Made by a program: the position numbers and the translations under genes. The notes under the pieces were generated by a model. The model worked only from the letters and a program-made list of their open reading frames with translations, searched no databases and was not told where the DNA came from. Positions 44,338-52,616 of a stretch of 64,000 nt of DNA are shown here, in pieces (position 1 is the stretch's first letter; every line of letters begins with the position of its first letter). This DNA comes from Zavarzinia marina. GTDB lineage: Bacteria; Pseudomonadota; Alphaproteobacteria; Zavarziniales; Zavarziniaceae. Location: assembly GCF_021568905.1 (NCBI RefSeq), contig NZ_JAKGSB010000001.1, positions 372,001 to 436,000 on the forward strand, in the 5' to 3' direction.

Positions 44338-44429
44338 GGCGACAGGACATCCGCCCTGTCGCCGGAATTCCTCCCCTCTGACTGGTTTTCTGACCGACCC
44401 TCCGCCTCGTCGCGGAGGGTTTTCTTTTG
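44338..44429 (+). ncRNA. candidate small RNA or attenuator leader
   Basis: GGCGACAGG (44338-44346) and CCTGTCGCC (44355-44363) form a perfect 9-bp hairpin with an 8-base loop. A pyrimidine-rich single-stranded stretch with TTCCTCCCCTC follows, which could pair with Shine-Dalgarno sequences, then an intrinsic terminator. No reading frame is convincing and no neighbouring gene ends just upstream. No clear promoter is visible, so a leader of the ADC-like gene is an alternative. Confidence 0.4.
44398..44429 (+). terminator. rho-independent terminator
   Basis: CCCTCCGC (44398-44405) and GCGGAGGG (44412-44419) form a perfect 8-bp stem with a 6-base loop, followed directly by TTTTCTTTTG. This is the clearest intrinsic terminator in the window, and it points in the plus direction 53 bases before the ADC-like gene. 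Confidence 0.8.
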
Positions 44430-44481
44430 CTGTCCCGTGACAGTAAGGTCGTCGGAACGGTGCGCGACGACGGGAGGGGCG

Positions 44482-45216
44482 ATGTCGGTCCTGGGCTTCG
44501 ACGGGGTGCTGCAACGCCTGCCCGCAACGTCGGTCATGACGGGAGCGGACAAGGCGGCCGCGGTGGTGGATGCGCCGGCACCCTGGGCGATCCGGGGGCG
44601 GGGCTTCGCCTGCCTGCTGCGCATGGACGGCGCCGCGCTCGACGGCGATGTCTTCGCCGCGCCCGAGCTGAAGGGCCGGCGCCGGCCCGGCCGCCTCGCC
44701 ATCATGATGTATGTCGATTATGCCGAGACGCCCGCCGGGCCCTATCGCGAGCTGCTGTTCATACCCGGCAGCTACGAGTTCGCGGGCCGGCGCTTCTGGG
44801 CCATCAGCCGCATCTTCGTCTCCACCATGGACAGTGTCGTCAACGGCCGGCGTAACTGGGGCATTCCCAAGGAACAGGCGGATTTCGCGGTGACGCCCGA
44901 CGGCAGGCGCGAGCGGGTGACGGTGACCGTGGCGGGCCGCCCCGCGGCGCGCTTCACCTTGAAGCCGGCGCCCCTGACCGTGCCGGTGACCACCGCCCTG
45001 GTGCCCGAGGGCATGCGCCGCCTGGGCCAGGTGCTGGGCAATCACCTGTTCGTGCTGGCACCCTCGGCCGCCGGCAAGGCCGGGCTCGGCGGCATATCCG
45101 ACCTCTGGTCCGATCCCGCGCTGTTCCCCGACCTGTCGCGCGCCCGGCCCCTTCTGACCGCCGAGATCAGCCGTTTCCACATGACCTTCCCGCTGGCTAA
45201 TATCACGCCCCTGTGA
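44482..45216 (+). CDS. acetoacetate-decarboxylase-like protein (ADC fold, altered active site)
   Basis: A 244-residue member of the ADC superfamily. The Schiff-base lysine is kept as Lys130 in NWGIPKEQADF, but the neighbouring lysine that lowers its pKa in true ADC is Glu131 here. A Glu in YRELLFIPGSY corresponds to the conserved acid. It may therefore be an aldolase-dehydratase-type ADC-like enzyme, as reported for Swit_4259, rather than a decarboxylase (inference). GGGAGGGG precedes ATG 44482. It is followed by a MarR gene and an acyl-CoA dehydrogenase. Confidence 0.78.
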   Translation: MSVLGFDGVLQRLPATSVMTGADKAAAVVDAPAPWAIRGRGFACLLRMDGAALDGDVFAAPELKGRRRPGRLAIMMYVDYAETPAGPYRELLFIPGSYEFAGRRFWAISRIFVSTMDSVVNGRRNWGIPKEQADFAVTPDGRRERVTVTVAGRPAARFTLKPAPLTVPVTTALVPEGMRRLGQVLGNHLFVLAPSAAGKAGLGGISDLWSDPALFPDLSRARPLLTAEISRFHMTFPLANITPL

Positions 45217-45241
45217 AGGGGGAGGCCTGTGAAGGGGGAGG
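45210..45241. repeat. perfect 16-bp tandem duplication containing the marR Shine-Dalgarno
   Basis: CCTGTGAAGGGGGAGG occurs at 45210-45225 and again at 45226-45241. The first copy includes the ADC-like stop codon and the second supplies the ribosome site for marR. It looks like a recent slippage duplication. Confidence 0.8.
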
Positions 45242-45245
45242 GATG

Positions 45246-45704
45246 ATGGCCGAGACCACGGACCGACGGGCGATTCTGCTGGCCCGCGCCATCGTCGTGC
45301 TGTTCCGGGATTTCGAGCGGGTGGCGCGCCAGGCCGACATCACCGTGCCGCAATACCGCTTCCTCCTGTTCCTGAAGCGCGGGCCCAAGCGCGCGGGCGA
45401 TCTGGCGATTCAGGCCGCCATCGGCAAGCCCACCGCATCCGCCCTCATCGCCGACATGGAGAAGCGCGGCCTGATCACGCGGGAGGCCGATCCGGCCGAC
45501 GCCCGCAGCATCAGGCTGCGACTGACCGAAATGGGTCTCGCCCGCCACGCCGCCTTCGAACGGGCCCTGGCCGATCATCTCCTCGCCCTCATGGGGGCGG
45601 AGGCCTCGGACGCGATCCTGGAGGCGACCACCACGCTCGCCTATCTGATCGATGCCAAGCGCGACGAAGCATCCCTCGAACAGGTGGGCGAGCTGATCGC
45701 TTGA
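45246..45704 (+). CDS. MarR-family transcriptional regulator
   Basis: A 152-residue winged-helix regulator. Helices around residues 38-60 (VPQYRFLLFLKR) and the recognition part AAIGKPTASALIADMEKRGLI, followed by the wing with READPADARSIRLRLTE, are typical of MarR. ATG 45246 or 45243 follows GGGGGAG. A perfect palindrome (45726-45744) lies just after the gene and before the dehydrogenase, suggesting local control. The ligand is unknown, perhaps an aromatic or acyl-CoA compound. Confidence 0.9.
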   Translation: MAETTDRRAILLARAIVVLFRDFERVARQADITVPQYRFLLFLKRGPKRAGDLAIQAAIGKPTASALIADMEKRGLITREADPADARSIRLRLTEMGLARHAAFERALADHLLALMGAEASDAILEATTTLAYLIDAKRDEASLEQVGELIA

Positions 45705-45725
45705 CAGCGGGGGCCTTCATCGGAA

Positions 45726-45744
45726 TAGTTCGCCTCACGAACTA
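45726..45744. promoter_or_regulatory. operator candidate for the adjacent MarR protein
   Basis: TAGTTCGCCTCACGAACTA is a perfect 7-bp inverted repeat with a 5-base spacer, 31 bases upstream of the acyl-CoA dehydrogenase ATG and 21 bases after the marR stop. Size and placement suit a MarR dimer repressing the dehydrogenase gene. Confidence 0.6.
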
Positions 45745-45775
45745 ACGGCGAAAACGCCGCGGGAGGAAACGCCCC

Positions 45776-46948
45776 ATGCAATTGACCGAGCAGCACGAAG
45801 AACTGCGCCGCACCATCCGCCGCTTCGTCGAAGCCGAGGTGAACCCCCATTGCGACGAATGGGAGGCGGCGGAAATCTTCCCGGCCAAGGAGGTCTTCCG
45901 GAAGATGGGCGCCCTCGGCCTGCTCGGCATCAACAAGCCGGAAGCCTTCGGCGGTCTCGGCCTCGACTATTCCTATGCCGCCGTCGCGGCGGAGGAATTC
46001 GCCCGCATCCATTCGGGCGGTATTTCCATGGCGATCGGCGTGCAGACCGACATGGCGACCCCGGCGCTGGCGCGCTTCGGCTCCGACGATTTGCGCGCCG
46101 AATTCCTGGCGCCCTCGATCGCGGGGGAGAAGGTCGCCTGCATCGGCGTCTCCGAACCCCATGCCGGGTCGGACGTCGCCCAGATCCGCACCAGGGCGGT
46201 GGCCGACGGTGACGACTACGTCATCAACGGCTCCAAGATGTGGATCACCAACGGCACCCAGGCGGATTGGATGTGCATGCTGGCCAACACCTCCGACGGC
46301 CACAAGCATCAGAACAAGTCGCTGATCTGCGTGCCCCTGAAGGACGAGAACGGCCAGCGCGCCAAGGGCGTCACCGTCGCGCGCAAGCTGAAGAAGATGG
46401 GCATGCACGCCAGCGACACGGCGGAACTCTTCTTCGACGACGTGCGCGTGCCGAAGCGCAACCTGATCGGCGAGCCGGGCATGGGCTTCGTCTATCAGAT
46501 GCTGCAATTCCAGGAGGAACGGCTCTATGCCGCCGTTTCCTCCCTCGGCGGTCTCGACCTGACGATCCAGGAGACGATCGACTACACCCGCGAGCGCAAG
46601 GCCTTCGGCAAGTCGATCCTGGACAATCAGGTGGTCCATTTCCGCATCATCGAACTGATGACCGAGGTGGAGGCGCTGCGCGCGCTGACCTGGAACGCGG
46701 TCCAGACCCATGTCGAGGGCGAGGACTGCACCGTGCTCGCCTCCATGGCCAAGCTGAAGGCGGCCCGCCTCTCGCGCGAGGTCAATGACGCCTGCCTGCA
46801 ATTCTGGGGCGGCATGGGTTACATGGACGAAACCATGGTCTCGCGGCGGTTCAGGGACGGCCGGCTGACCTCCATCGGCGGCGGCGCCGACGAGGTGATG
46901 ATCGGCATCATCGCCAAATTCAAGGGCCTGCTGCCGGGCAGGGGTTGA
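45776..46948 (+). CDS. acyl-CoA dehydrogenase
   Basis: A 390-residue FAD enzyme that introduces a double bond into an acyl-CoA. GVSEPHAGSDVAQIRT and NGSKMWITNGTQADW are the flavin/substrate segments; FGKSILDNQVVHF and FWGGMGYMDETMVSRRFRD are typical late motifs. The C-terminal TSIGGGADEVM lacks the usual catalytic Glu, while Glu248 in QEERL sits where isovaleryl-CoA dehydrogenase has its base. The N-terminus resembles AtuD citronellyl-CoA dehydrogenases, so a branched substrate is plausible. GGGAGG lies before ATG 45776. Confidence 0.92.
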   Translation: MQLTEQHEELRRTIRRFVEAEVNPHCDEWEAAEIFPAKEVFRKMGALGLLGINKPEAFGGLGLDYSYAAVAAEEFARIHSGGISMAIGVQTDMATPALARFGSDDLRAEFLAPSIAGEKVACIGVSEPHAGSDVAQIRTRAVADGDDYVINGSKMWITNGTQADWMCMLANTSDGHKHQNKSLICVPLKDENGQRAKGVTVARKLKKMGMHASDTAELFFDDVRVPKRNLIGEPGMGFVYQMLQFQEERLYAAVSSLGGLDLTIQETIDYTRERKAFGKSILDNQVVHFRIIELMTEVEALRALTWNAVQTHVEGEDCTVLASMAKLKAARLSREVNDACLQFWGGMGYMDETMVSRRFRDGRLTSIGGGADEVMIGIIAKFKGLLPGRG

Positions 46949-46957
46949 TCACAGGCC

Positions 46958-47038
46958 CGTCATCCCGGCGAAGGCCGGGATCTTTCGCCGGAAAGGGTGC
47001 CTTCTCGTCACGAGGCCCCGGCCTTCGCCGGGGCGACG
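46958..47038. repeat. second GTCATCCCGGC-type inverted repeat
   Basis: Arms at 46958-46982 and 47014-47038 are complementary at 21 of 25 positions; the core is CCCGGCGAAGGCCGGG. It is the relative of the 26057-26115 element and also lies between a dehydrogenase gene and a convergent gene. Confidence 0.7.
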
Positions 47039-47045
47039 AGCGAAA

Positions 47046-47486
47046 TTACAGATCTTCCGGCACCGTATCGACGCCCCAGTCCTCGTAATGGGGGATATGG
47101 TCGTCGCCCAGCACGATCCAGGGTAGTTTCTTCGAGACCCAGGTGTGATACTCGGGCGTCACGCGCTCGGGCTCGTCAAGCGTCGCGCAGGTGAAGTCGA
47201 TTTCGCCGGGCAGGCCGTGGAAGCGGAAGGTGATCTGGCTGCCGCAACGCGCGCAGAACTGGCGCAGCGACTTGGGCGACCAGGCGTATTCCGAAACCTC
47301 GCCCGTCAGATGGAAATGATCCATCGCCACCGTCGCCCAGGTGACATAGCCGGCGGCGGAAGCCTTGCGGCAGAGCGTGCAGTGGCAATGGCTGCACGAT
47401 GAGGGCGGCGCCGTGATCCGGTAGCGGACGGCGCCGCAGAGGCAAGCGCCGGTCAGCGGATCCTCGGGCGTGATCGGCCGGGTCAC
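47046..47486 (-). CDS. GFA-family (glutathione-dependent formaldehyde-activating type) zinc protein
   Basis: A 146-residue protein with the zinc cysteines of the GFA fold: GACLCGAVRY, SHCHCTLCRKASAAGYVTW and QFCARCGSQI. Members include the proposed S-hydroxymethylglutathione synthase and centromere V-like proteins; the true role is uncertain. The GTG start at 47486 overlaps the xthA stop as GTGA, so it is translated as the third gene of erpA-xthA-GFA. Confidence 0.9.
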   Translation of the reverse strand: MTRPITPEDPLTGACLCGAVRYRITAPPSSCSHCHCTLCRKASAAGYVTWATVAMDHFHLTGEVSEYAWSPKSLRQFCARCGSQITFRFHGLPGEIDFTCATLDEPERVTPEYHTWVSKKLPWIVLGDDHIPHYEDWGVDTVPEDL

Positions 47487-48250
47487 AGGTCCAGCTCGCA
47501 CCAGACCGGGGTGTGGTCCGAGGGGCGTTCCTTCTCGCGCGGGCTCTTGTCGACGCCGGCATCCACCAGGCGGTCGGCGGCCTGGGGCGAGAGCAGCAGG
47601 TGGTCGATGCGCAGCCCGTTGTTCCGCTCGAACGCCCGGCCCTGGTAATCCCAATAGGTATAGCGCCGGGGGCCGGGGTCGATCGCCATCAGGGCATCGG
47701 TGAAGCCGAGGTTGACGATCCGGCGAAAGGCCGCGCGGCTGTCGGGCTGGCACAGTGCATCGTCGCGAAAGGCGGCGGGGTCGTAGCAGTCGCCATCGGT
47801 CGGGCAGACGTTGTAGTCGCCCGCCAGCACCAGCGGTTCCTCGAAGGCCAACAGTTTTTCGGCATGGTCGCGCAGCCGCGCCATCCAGCGCAGCTTGTAG
47901 GGAAATTTCTCGGTATCGACCGGATTGCCGTTCGGCAGATAGATCGAGGCGACGCGCAGCCGCCCGCCGATCAGGACCTGAAGGAAGCGGGCCTGCTCGT
48001 CCTCCTCCTCGCCGGGCAGGCGGGTTTCCTCCACCTCCACCGTCTCTTTCGAGAGGATGGCGACGCCGTTATAGGTCTTCTGGCCGACGTATTGGACGCT
48101 GTAGCCCGCGTCCTCCACCGGTTCGGTCGGCATTTCGATCGTCTTGAGTTCCTGGAGGCAGACGACGTCGGGCCCGGCCTCGTTCAGCCAGTCGACGAGA
48201 TTCGCCATCCGGGCCTTGACCGAATTGACGTTGAAGCTGGCGACGCGCAT
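47483..48250 (-). CDS. xthA: exodeoxyribonuclease III
   Basis: XthA is an AP endonuclease and 3'-5' exonuclease for base excision repair. The 255-residue protein begins MRVASFNVNSVKARM and has CLQELKT (metal Glu), GDYNVCP, WDYQGRAFERNNGLRIDHLL and the terminal SDHTPVW with the catalytic Asp-His pair. ATG 48250 is fixed by the family N-terminus. erpA ends 7 bases upstream. Confidence 0.95.
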   Translation of the reverse strand: MRVASFNVNSVKARMANLVDWLNEAGPDVVCLQELKTIEMPTEPVEDAGYSVQYVGQKTYNGVAILSKETVEVEETRLPGEEEDEQARFLQVLIGGRLRVASIYLPNGNPVDTEKFPYKLRWMARLRDHAEKLLAFEEPLVLAGDYNVCPTDGDCYDPAAFRDDALCQPDSRAAFRRIVNLGFTDALMAIDPGPRRYTYWDYQGRAFERNNGLRIDHLLLSPQAADRLVDAGVDKSPREKERPSDHTPVWCELDL

Positions 48251-48257
48251 CGATGGG

Positions 48258-48650
48258 TCAGATGGCGAAGGACGAGCCGCAGCCGCAGGACGAGGAAGCG
48301 TTCGGATTCTTGACCTGGAAGGAGGCGGCCAGCATGTCCTCGACATAGTCGATGACCGAACCGGCCATCAGGTCGAGGGAGACCTGGTCGACATGGACGA
48401 CGGCGCCGTCCCGCTCGATCACCAGATCGTCGTCCTGCACGTCCTCGTCGAAGGAGAAATTGTACTGGAAGCCCGAACAGCCGCCGCCGGTCACGGAAAC
48501 GCGCAGGAAGGCGGCGGGATTGTCCTCCTCCTTCATCAGGTGGGCGATGCGGGCGGCGGCGCTGGCGGTCAGGCCGACGGCACGGTCCCCGGCGCCGGGG
48601 CCGGGGGGCAGGCCGTTGGCGCCGTTCTCGACGGTCTGGGTCTCGGACAT
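48258..48650 (-). CDS. erpA: iron-sulfur cluster insertion protein (A-type carrier)
   Basis: A 130-residue A-type carrier that hands Fe-S clusters to target proteins. The three cluster cysteines are in VTGGGCSGFQYNF and SSSCGCGSSF. The N-terminal 40 residues are Gly/Pro-rich and probably flexible. A good promoter (48692-48719) lies upstream. Placement next to dgt and xthA is a frequent alphaproteobacterial arrangement. Confidence 0.93.
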   Translation of the reverse strand: MSETQTVENGANGLPPGPGAGDRAVGLTASAAARIAHLMKEEDNPAAFLRVSVTGGGCSGFQYNFSFDEDVQDDDLVIERDGAVVHVDQVSLDLMAGSVIDYVEDMLAASFQVKNPNASSSCGCGSSFAI

Positions 48651-48691
48651 GGCGGGCACTCCGGCACGAAAATCGTTAATCACGTGTCTCA

Positions 48692-48719
48692 AAGATAGGA
48701 TGCGGCGGGCGCATGTCAA
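48692..48719 (-). promoter_or_regulatory. promoter for erpA-xthA-GFA
   Basis: On the minus strand TTGACA (48714-48719) is followed by 16 bases and TATCTT (48692-48697): 6/6 and 4/6 matches. Transcription would start near 48685, giving a leader of about 35 bases. Confidence 0.55.
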
Positions 48720-48781
48720 ATTGCCGTCTTCGCCATGCTGCCTTTCTTGAAGCGCAACCGAGGGGCTAGTAGTTTCCCGCC

Positions 48782-49966
48782 ATGACAGACGCCCGCGCCC
48801 CCTATGCGAGCGACCCGCGCCGCAGTCGCGGCCGCCGCACCCCGGAACCCGAGAGCCTGACCCGCACCGCCTTCCAGCGCGACCGGGACCGGATCATCCA
48901 TTCGGGCGCCTTCCGCCGTCTGCAATACAAGACCCAGGTCTTCATCTTCGACGTCGGCGATCATTACCGCACGCGCCTGACCCACAGTCTCGAAGTGGCG
49001 CAGATCGCGCGCAGCATCTGCCGCCTGCTTCGGCTGGACGAGGACCTGGGGGAGGCGCTGGCGCTGGCGCACGACCTGGGCCACACCTGCTTCGGCCACG
49101 CGGGGGAGGATGCGCTGGACCAGCGCATGCTGCCCTACGGCGGTTTCGACCATAACGCCCAGACGCTGCGCATCCTGACCAAGCTCGAGAAGCGTTTCGC
49201 CGAATTCGACGGGCTGAACCTGACCTTCGAGAGCCTGGAAGGGGTGGTGAAGCACAACGGCCCCCTGCTGGACGCGGCCGGCAAGCCCCTGAAGGAAGAA
49301 CCGCTGCCCGTCGCCATCGTCGAATACATGGCGGAGCAGGATCTCGAACTCGCCACCCATGCCGGGCCGGAGGCCCAGGTGGCGGCCCTGTCGGACGACA
49401 TCGCCTACAACAACCACGATATCGACGACGGCCTGCGCGCCGGCCTGTTCCGCCTGGACGATCTGCGCGACCTGCCCCTGGTGGGCGAGGTGCTGCGCGG
49501 GGTGGAGGCGAAATACCCCGGCATCGGCCGCGAGCGGACGGCCCATGAGACGGTCCGGGCGCTGATCGGGCGCATGGTGACCGACGTGACCGACGAATCG
49601 AAGCGCCGCCTCTCGGCGCTGGCGCCCCGGACGGTGGAGGACATCCGCGCCCACGACCGCCCGGTCATCGGCTTTTCCGACGCCATGGCCGAACAGGATC
49701 GGGCATTGAAGGCTTTCCTCTGGAGCCGTATGTATCGCCATGACCGGGTGAACCGCATGACCTCCAAGGCCAGACGGTGCGTCCGCGACCTCTTCGACCT
49801 CTTTCTCGCCGAACCGCAATGCCTGCCGGCGGATTGGGCCCGGCGGGCCGAAGGCCCCGGCAGCCCCAAGACCGCCCGACTCGTGGCCGACTTCATCGCC
49901 GGCATGACCGATCGTTTCGCGATCGAGGAACATGCCCGCCTCTTCGACATCAGTGTTACGACATGA
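48782..49966 (+). CDS. dgt: deoxyguanosinetriphosphate triphosphohydrolase-like protein
   Basis: A 394-residue HD-domain enzyme that splits dNTPs into nucleoside and triphosphate. The metal residues are in [12 protein letters not shown] and the [13 protein letters not shown] box, with [14 protein letters not shown] later. Length matches the shorter alphaproteobacterial Dgt. Its stop overlaps the argS start as ATGA, so the two are coupled. Confidence 0.94.
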   Translation: MTDARAPYASDPRRSRGRRTPEPESLTRTAFQRDRDRIIHSGAFRRLQYKTQVFIFDVGDHYRTRLTHSLEVAQIARSICRLLRLDEDLGEALALAHDLGHTCFGHAGEDALDQRMLPYGGFDHNAQTLRILTKLEKRFAEFDGLNLTFESLEGVVKHNGPLLDAAGKPLKEEPLPVAIVEYMAEQDLELATHAGPEAQVAALSDDIAYNNHDIDDGLRAGLFRLDDLRDLPLVGEVLRGVEAKYPGIGRERTAHETVRALIGRMVTDVTDESKRRLSALAPRTVEDIRAHDRPVIGFSDAMAEQDRALKAFLWSRMYRHDRVNRMTSKARRCVRDLFDLFLAEPQCLPADWARRAEGPGSPKTARLVADFIAGMTDRFAIEEHARLFDISVTT

Positions 49967-51723
49967 CCAATTTCTTCGACCACCTCGCCACCGATCTCCG
50001 CGACAGACTCGCCCGGCTCGCGGCGGACGACGCCATTCCGGCCCTGCCGGACGATCTCGGCAACGTGGTGCTGGAGCCGACGCGCGATCCCGCCCATGGC
50101 GACGTCGCCACCAACGCGGCCCTGGTGCTGGCCAAGACCCTGCGCATGAAACCCCAGGACCTGGGCCGCCGGATCGCCGATGCCATGGCCGGGCATCCGG
50201 ATGTGGTGGAGGCGGCGGTCGCGGGCCCCGGCTTCGTCAACCTGCGCCTGTCGGACGGTTTCTGGCGCGCCCGCCTCGCCGAGATCCTGGCGGCGGGACC
50301 GGCCTATGGCGAATCCGCCAAGGGGGCGGGGGTCGCGGTGAACGTCGAATATGTCTCGGCCAATCCGACCGGGCCGCTCCACGTCGGCCATTGCCGGGGC
50401 GCGGTGTTCGGCGATGCCCTGGCCGCGCTTCTCGAAAAGGTCGGCCATGCGGTCACCCGCGAATACTACATCAACGATGCCGGCGGCCAGGTCGACACCC
50501 TGGCCCGTTCCGCCTTCCTTCGGTACCGCGAGGCACTGGGGGAGGATATCGGCGACATTCCCGAGGGCCTCTACCCCGGCGACTATCTGATCCCGGTGGG
50601 GCAGGGGCTGGTCGAGAAATACGGCGACCGCTTCCGCCATCAGGACGAGTCGGTCTGGCTGATGCCGATCCGCGAATTCGCCATCGCCGCCATGATGGCC
50701 ATGGTGCGCGAGGATCTGGAGGCACTGAACATCCGCCAGGACGTCTTCTTCTCGGAATACACCCTCCACACCTCGGGCCGGATCGACGAGGTGCTTCAGG
50801 AACTGGTCGACCGCGACCTGATCTATGAAGGCGTGCTGGAAGCGCCGAAGGGCAAGCAGCCGGACGATTGGGAGCCCCGGCCCCAGACCCTGTTCCGCGC
50901 CAGCCAGTTCGGCGACGATACCGACCGCGCCCTGAAGAAATCGAACGGCGCCTGGACCTATTTCGCCGCCGACATCGCCTATCACTTCGACAAGTACAAG
51001 CGCGGCTTCAATCACCAGATCGACGTCTGGGGCGCCGACCATGGCGGTTACATCAAGCGCATGCGCGCCGCCGTCACCGCGATCTCGGGCGGCAAGGCCG
51101 ATCTCGACGTGAAGATCTGCCAGCTCGTGAAGCTGACGCGGGGCGGCGAGCCGGTGAAGATGTCCAAGCGCTCCGGCAGTTTCGTCACGCTCCGCGACGT
51201 CGTGGACGAAGTGGGCCGCGACGTGGTCCGCTTCATGATGCTGACGCGGAAGAACGACGCTCCCCTCGATTTCGATTTCGACAAGGTGACCGAACAGTCG
51301 AAGGACAATCCGGTCTTCTACGTGCAATACGCCCATGCCCGCGCGCGTTCCGTGCTGCGCAACGCGGCGGCGGAGATCGCGGGGATGGATCTTTCGCGCA
51401 CCGGTCTTTCGGCCGCGTCGCTCGACCGCATCGAGAGCGCGGACGAACTCGCCCTGGTCAAGCAGATGGCGGCATTCCCGCGTCTGCTCGAACAGGCGGC
51501 GGATGCCCATGAACCCCATCGCGTCGCCTTCGCGCTCTATGATCTCGCGGCCGCCTTCCACGGTCTCTGGAACAAGGGCAAGGAAGATCCGTCGCTTCGC
51601 TTCATCCTGGCCGACGACCCGGTCCTGACCCATGCCCGTCTGGCGCTGCTCCAGGCGGTCTGCGACGTCATCGCCTCGGGTCTCGGCGTTCTCGGCGTCA
51701 CCCCGGTCGAGGAGATGCGCTGA
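49963..51723 (+). CDS. argS: arginyl-tRNA synthetase
   Basis: A 586-residue class I synthetase. The HIGH motif is [13 protein letters not shown]. The KMSKS position reads [10 protein letters not shown], an intact KMSKR form, which some ArgS proteins lack. The N-terminal Add1-like domain and C-terminal anticodon domain are both complete. ATG 49963 overlaps dgt. The SPOR gene overlaps its stop by one base (TGATG). Confidence 0.96.
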   Translation: MTNFFDHLATDLRDRLARLAADDAIPALPDDLGNVVLEPTRDPAHGDVATNAALVLAKTLRMKPQDLGRRIADAMAGHPDVVEAAVAGPGFVNLRLSDGFWRARLAEILAAGPAYGESAKGAGVAVNVEYVSANPTGPLHVGHCRGAVFGDALAALLEKVGHAVTREYYINDAGGQVDTLARSAFLRYREALGEDIGDIPEGLYPGDYLIPVGQGLVEKYGDRFRHQDESVWLMPIREFAIAAMMAMVREDLEALNIRQDVFFSEYTLHTSGRIDEVLQELVDRDLIYEGVLEAPKGKQPDDWEPRPQTLFRASQFGDDTDRALKKSNGAWTYFAADIAYHFDKYKRGFNHQIDVWGADHGGYIKRMRAAVTAISGGKADLDVKICQLVKLTRGGEPVKMSKRSGSFVTLRDVVDEVGRDVVRFMMLTRKNDAPLDFDFDKVTEQSKDNPVFYVQYAHARARSVLRNAAAEIAGMDLSRTGLSAASLDRIESADELALVKQMAAFPRLLEQAADAHEPHRVAFALYDLAAAFHGLWNKGKEDPSLRFILADDPVLTHARLALLQAVCDVIASGLGVLGVTPVEEMR

Positions 51724-52616
51724 TGCCCGACCAGCCGCAAGATCAATATACCCCCGACCCCTACGGCCAGGGCCCCTATCGGCCCGAGCGCATGGTGCCG
51801 CCCTCGACCGAGCCCGAGGGGGGGCTGCGCCTCGGCCGCCTGATCATGCTCGGCCTGCTCGGCGGCGGGCTGCTCTATCTGGCGCTCTCGCTCTTCGCCG
51901 GCGGGGACGAGAGTTACGACGTCGCGGACGCCGAGAGCGTGCCCCTGGTGCGCGCCAATCCGGAGCCGACCAAGGTGCCGCCGGAGGATCCGGGCGGCAT
52001 GGAAGTGCCGGACCAGGACAAGCTGATCTTCGGCCAGATCGGGGGCGGGGGCGCGGACGGCGAATTGCCGGAGCAATTGCTGCCGCCGCCGCCGGAGCCG
52101 ATGGCGCGCCCGACCGCGCCCGAGGATGCGCCGCCCGCACCCGAACCGCCGACCTCGATCGACGACATGGCGGACGACATGACCGCGCCCTTCGAGGAAG
52201 CGGCGCCTGCGCCGGTCCCTGCGCCGGTCCCTGCGCCTGCACCGGCCCCGGCCCCGGCTCCCACGCCCGCACCGCTGCCGGAACCGAAGCCCGCGCCTGC
52301 GCCCAAGCCGGCGCCCGCACCCGCGACGGCGCCCGCACCAGCGCCCGCGCCGGCGCCGGCACCGGCCGTCAGTTCCGGCGCGCTGATCCAGCTCGCCGCG
52401 CTCAGCGACGAGGCGGCGGCGCGGGCGGCCTGGGCCCGGATATCCAAGGCCAATTCCGACCTGCTCGGCGGCCTGAAGCCGGTGATCCAGTCGGTCACGG
52501 TGAACGGCAAGACGCTCTATCGCCTGCGGGCCGGCTATTTCGCCTCCAAGGACGCGGCGACCAATGTCTGTACCAAGCTGAAACAGCGCAATGTCGACTG
52601 CAATGTCGTCCGCTGA
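51723..52616 (+). CDS. SPOR-domain inner-membrane protein
   Basis: A 297-residue bitopic protein: a short cytoplasmic N-terminus, a membrane helix (about 39-58), a long periplasmic linker rich in Ala-Pro (about residues 160-220), and a C-terminal SPOR domain (from about 222) that binds denuded peptidoglycan at the division septum. It lies between argS and nagZ, which is the usual place for this gene in alphaproteobacteria. The linker is encoded by a GC-rich quasi-repeat of GCG/CCx codons. Confidence 0.88.
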   Translation: MPDQPQDQYTPDPYGQGPYRPERMVPPSTEPEGGLRLGRLIMLGLLGGGLLYLALSLFAGGDESYDVADAESVPLVRANPEPTKVPPEDPGGMEVPDQDKLIFGQIGGGGADGELPEQLLPPPPEPMARPTAPEDAPPAPEPPTSIDDMADDMTAPFEEAAPAPVPAPVPAPAPAPAPAPTPAPLPEPKPAPAPKPAPAPATAPAPAPAPAPAPAVSSGALIQLAALSDEAAARAAWARISKANSDLLGGLKPVIQSVTVNGKTLYRLRAGYFASKDAATNVCTKLKQRNVDCNVVR

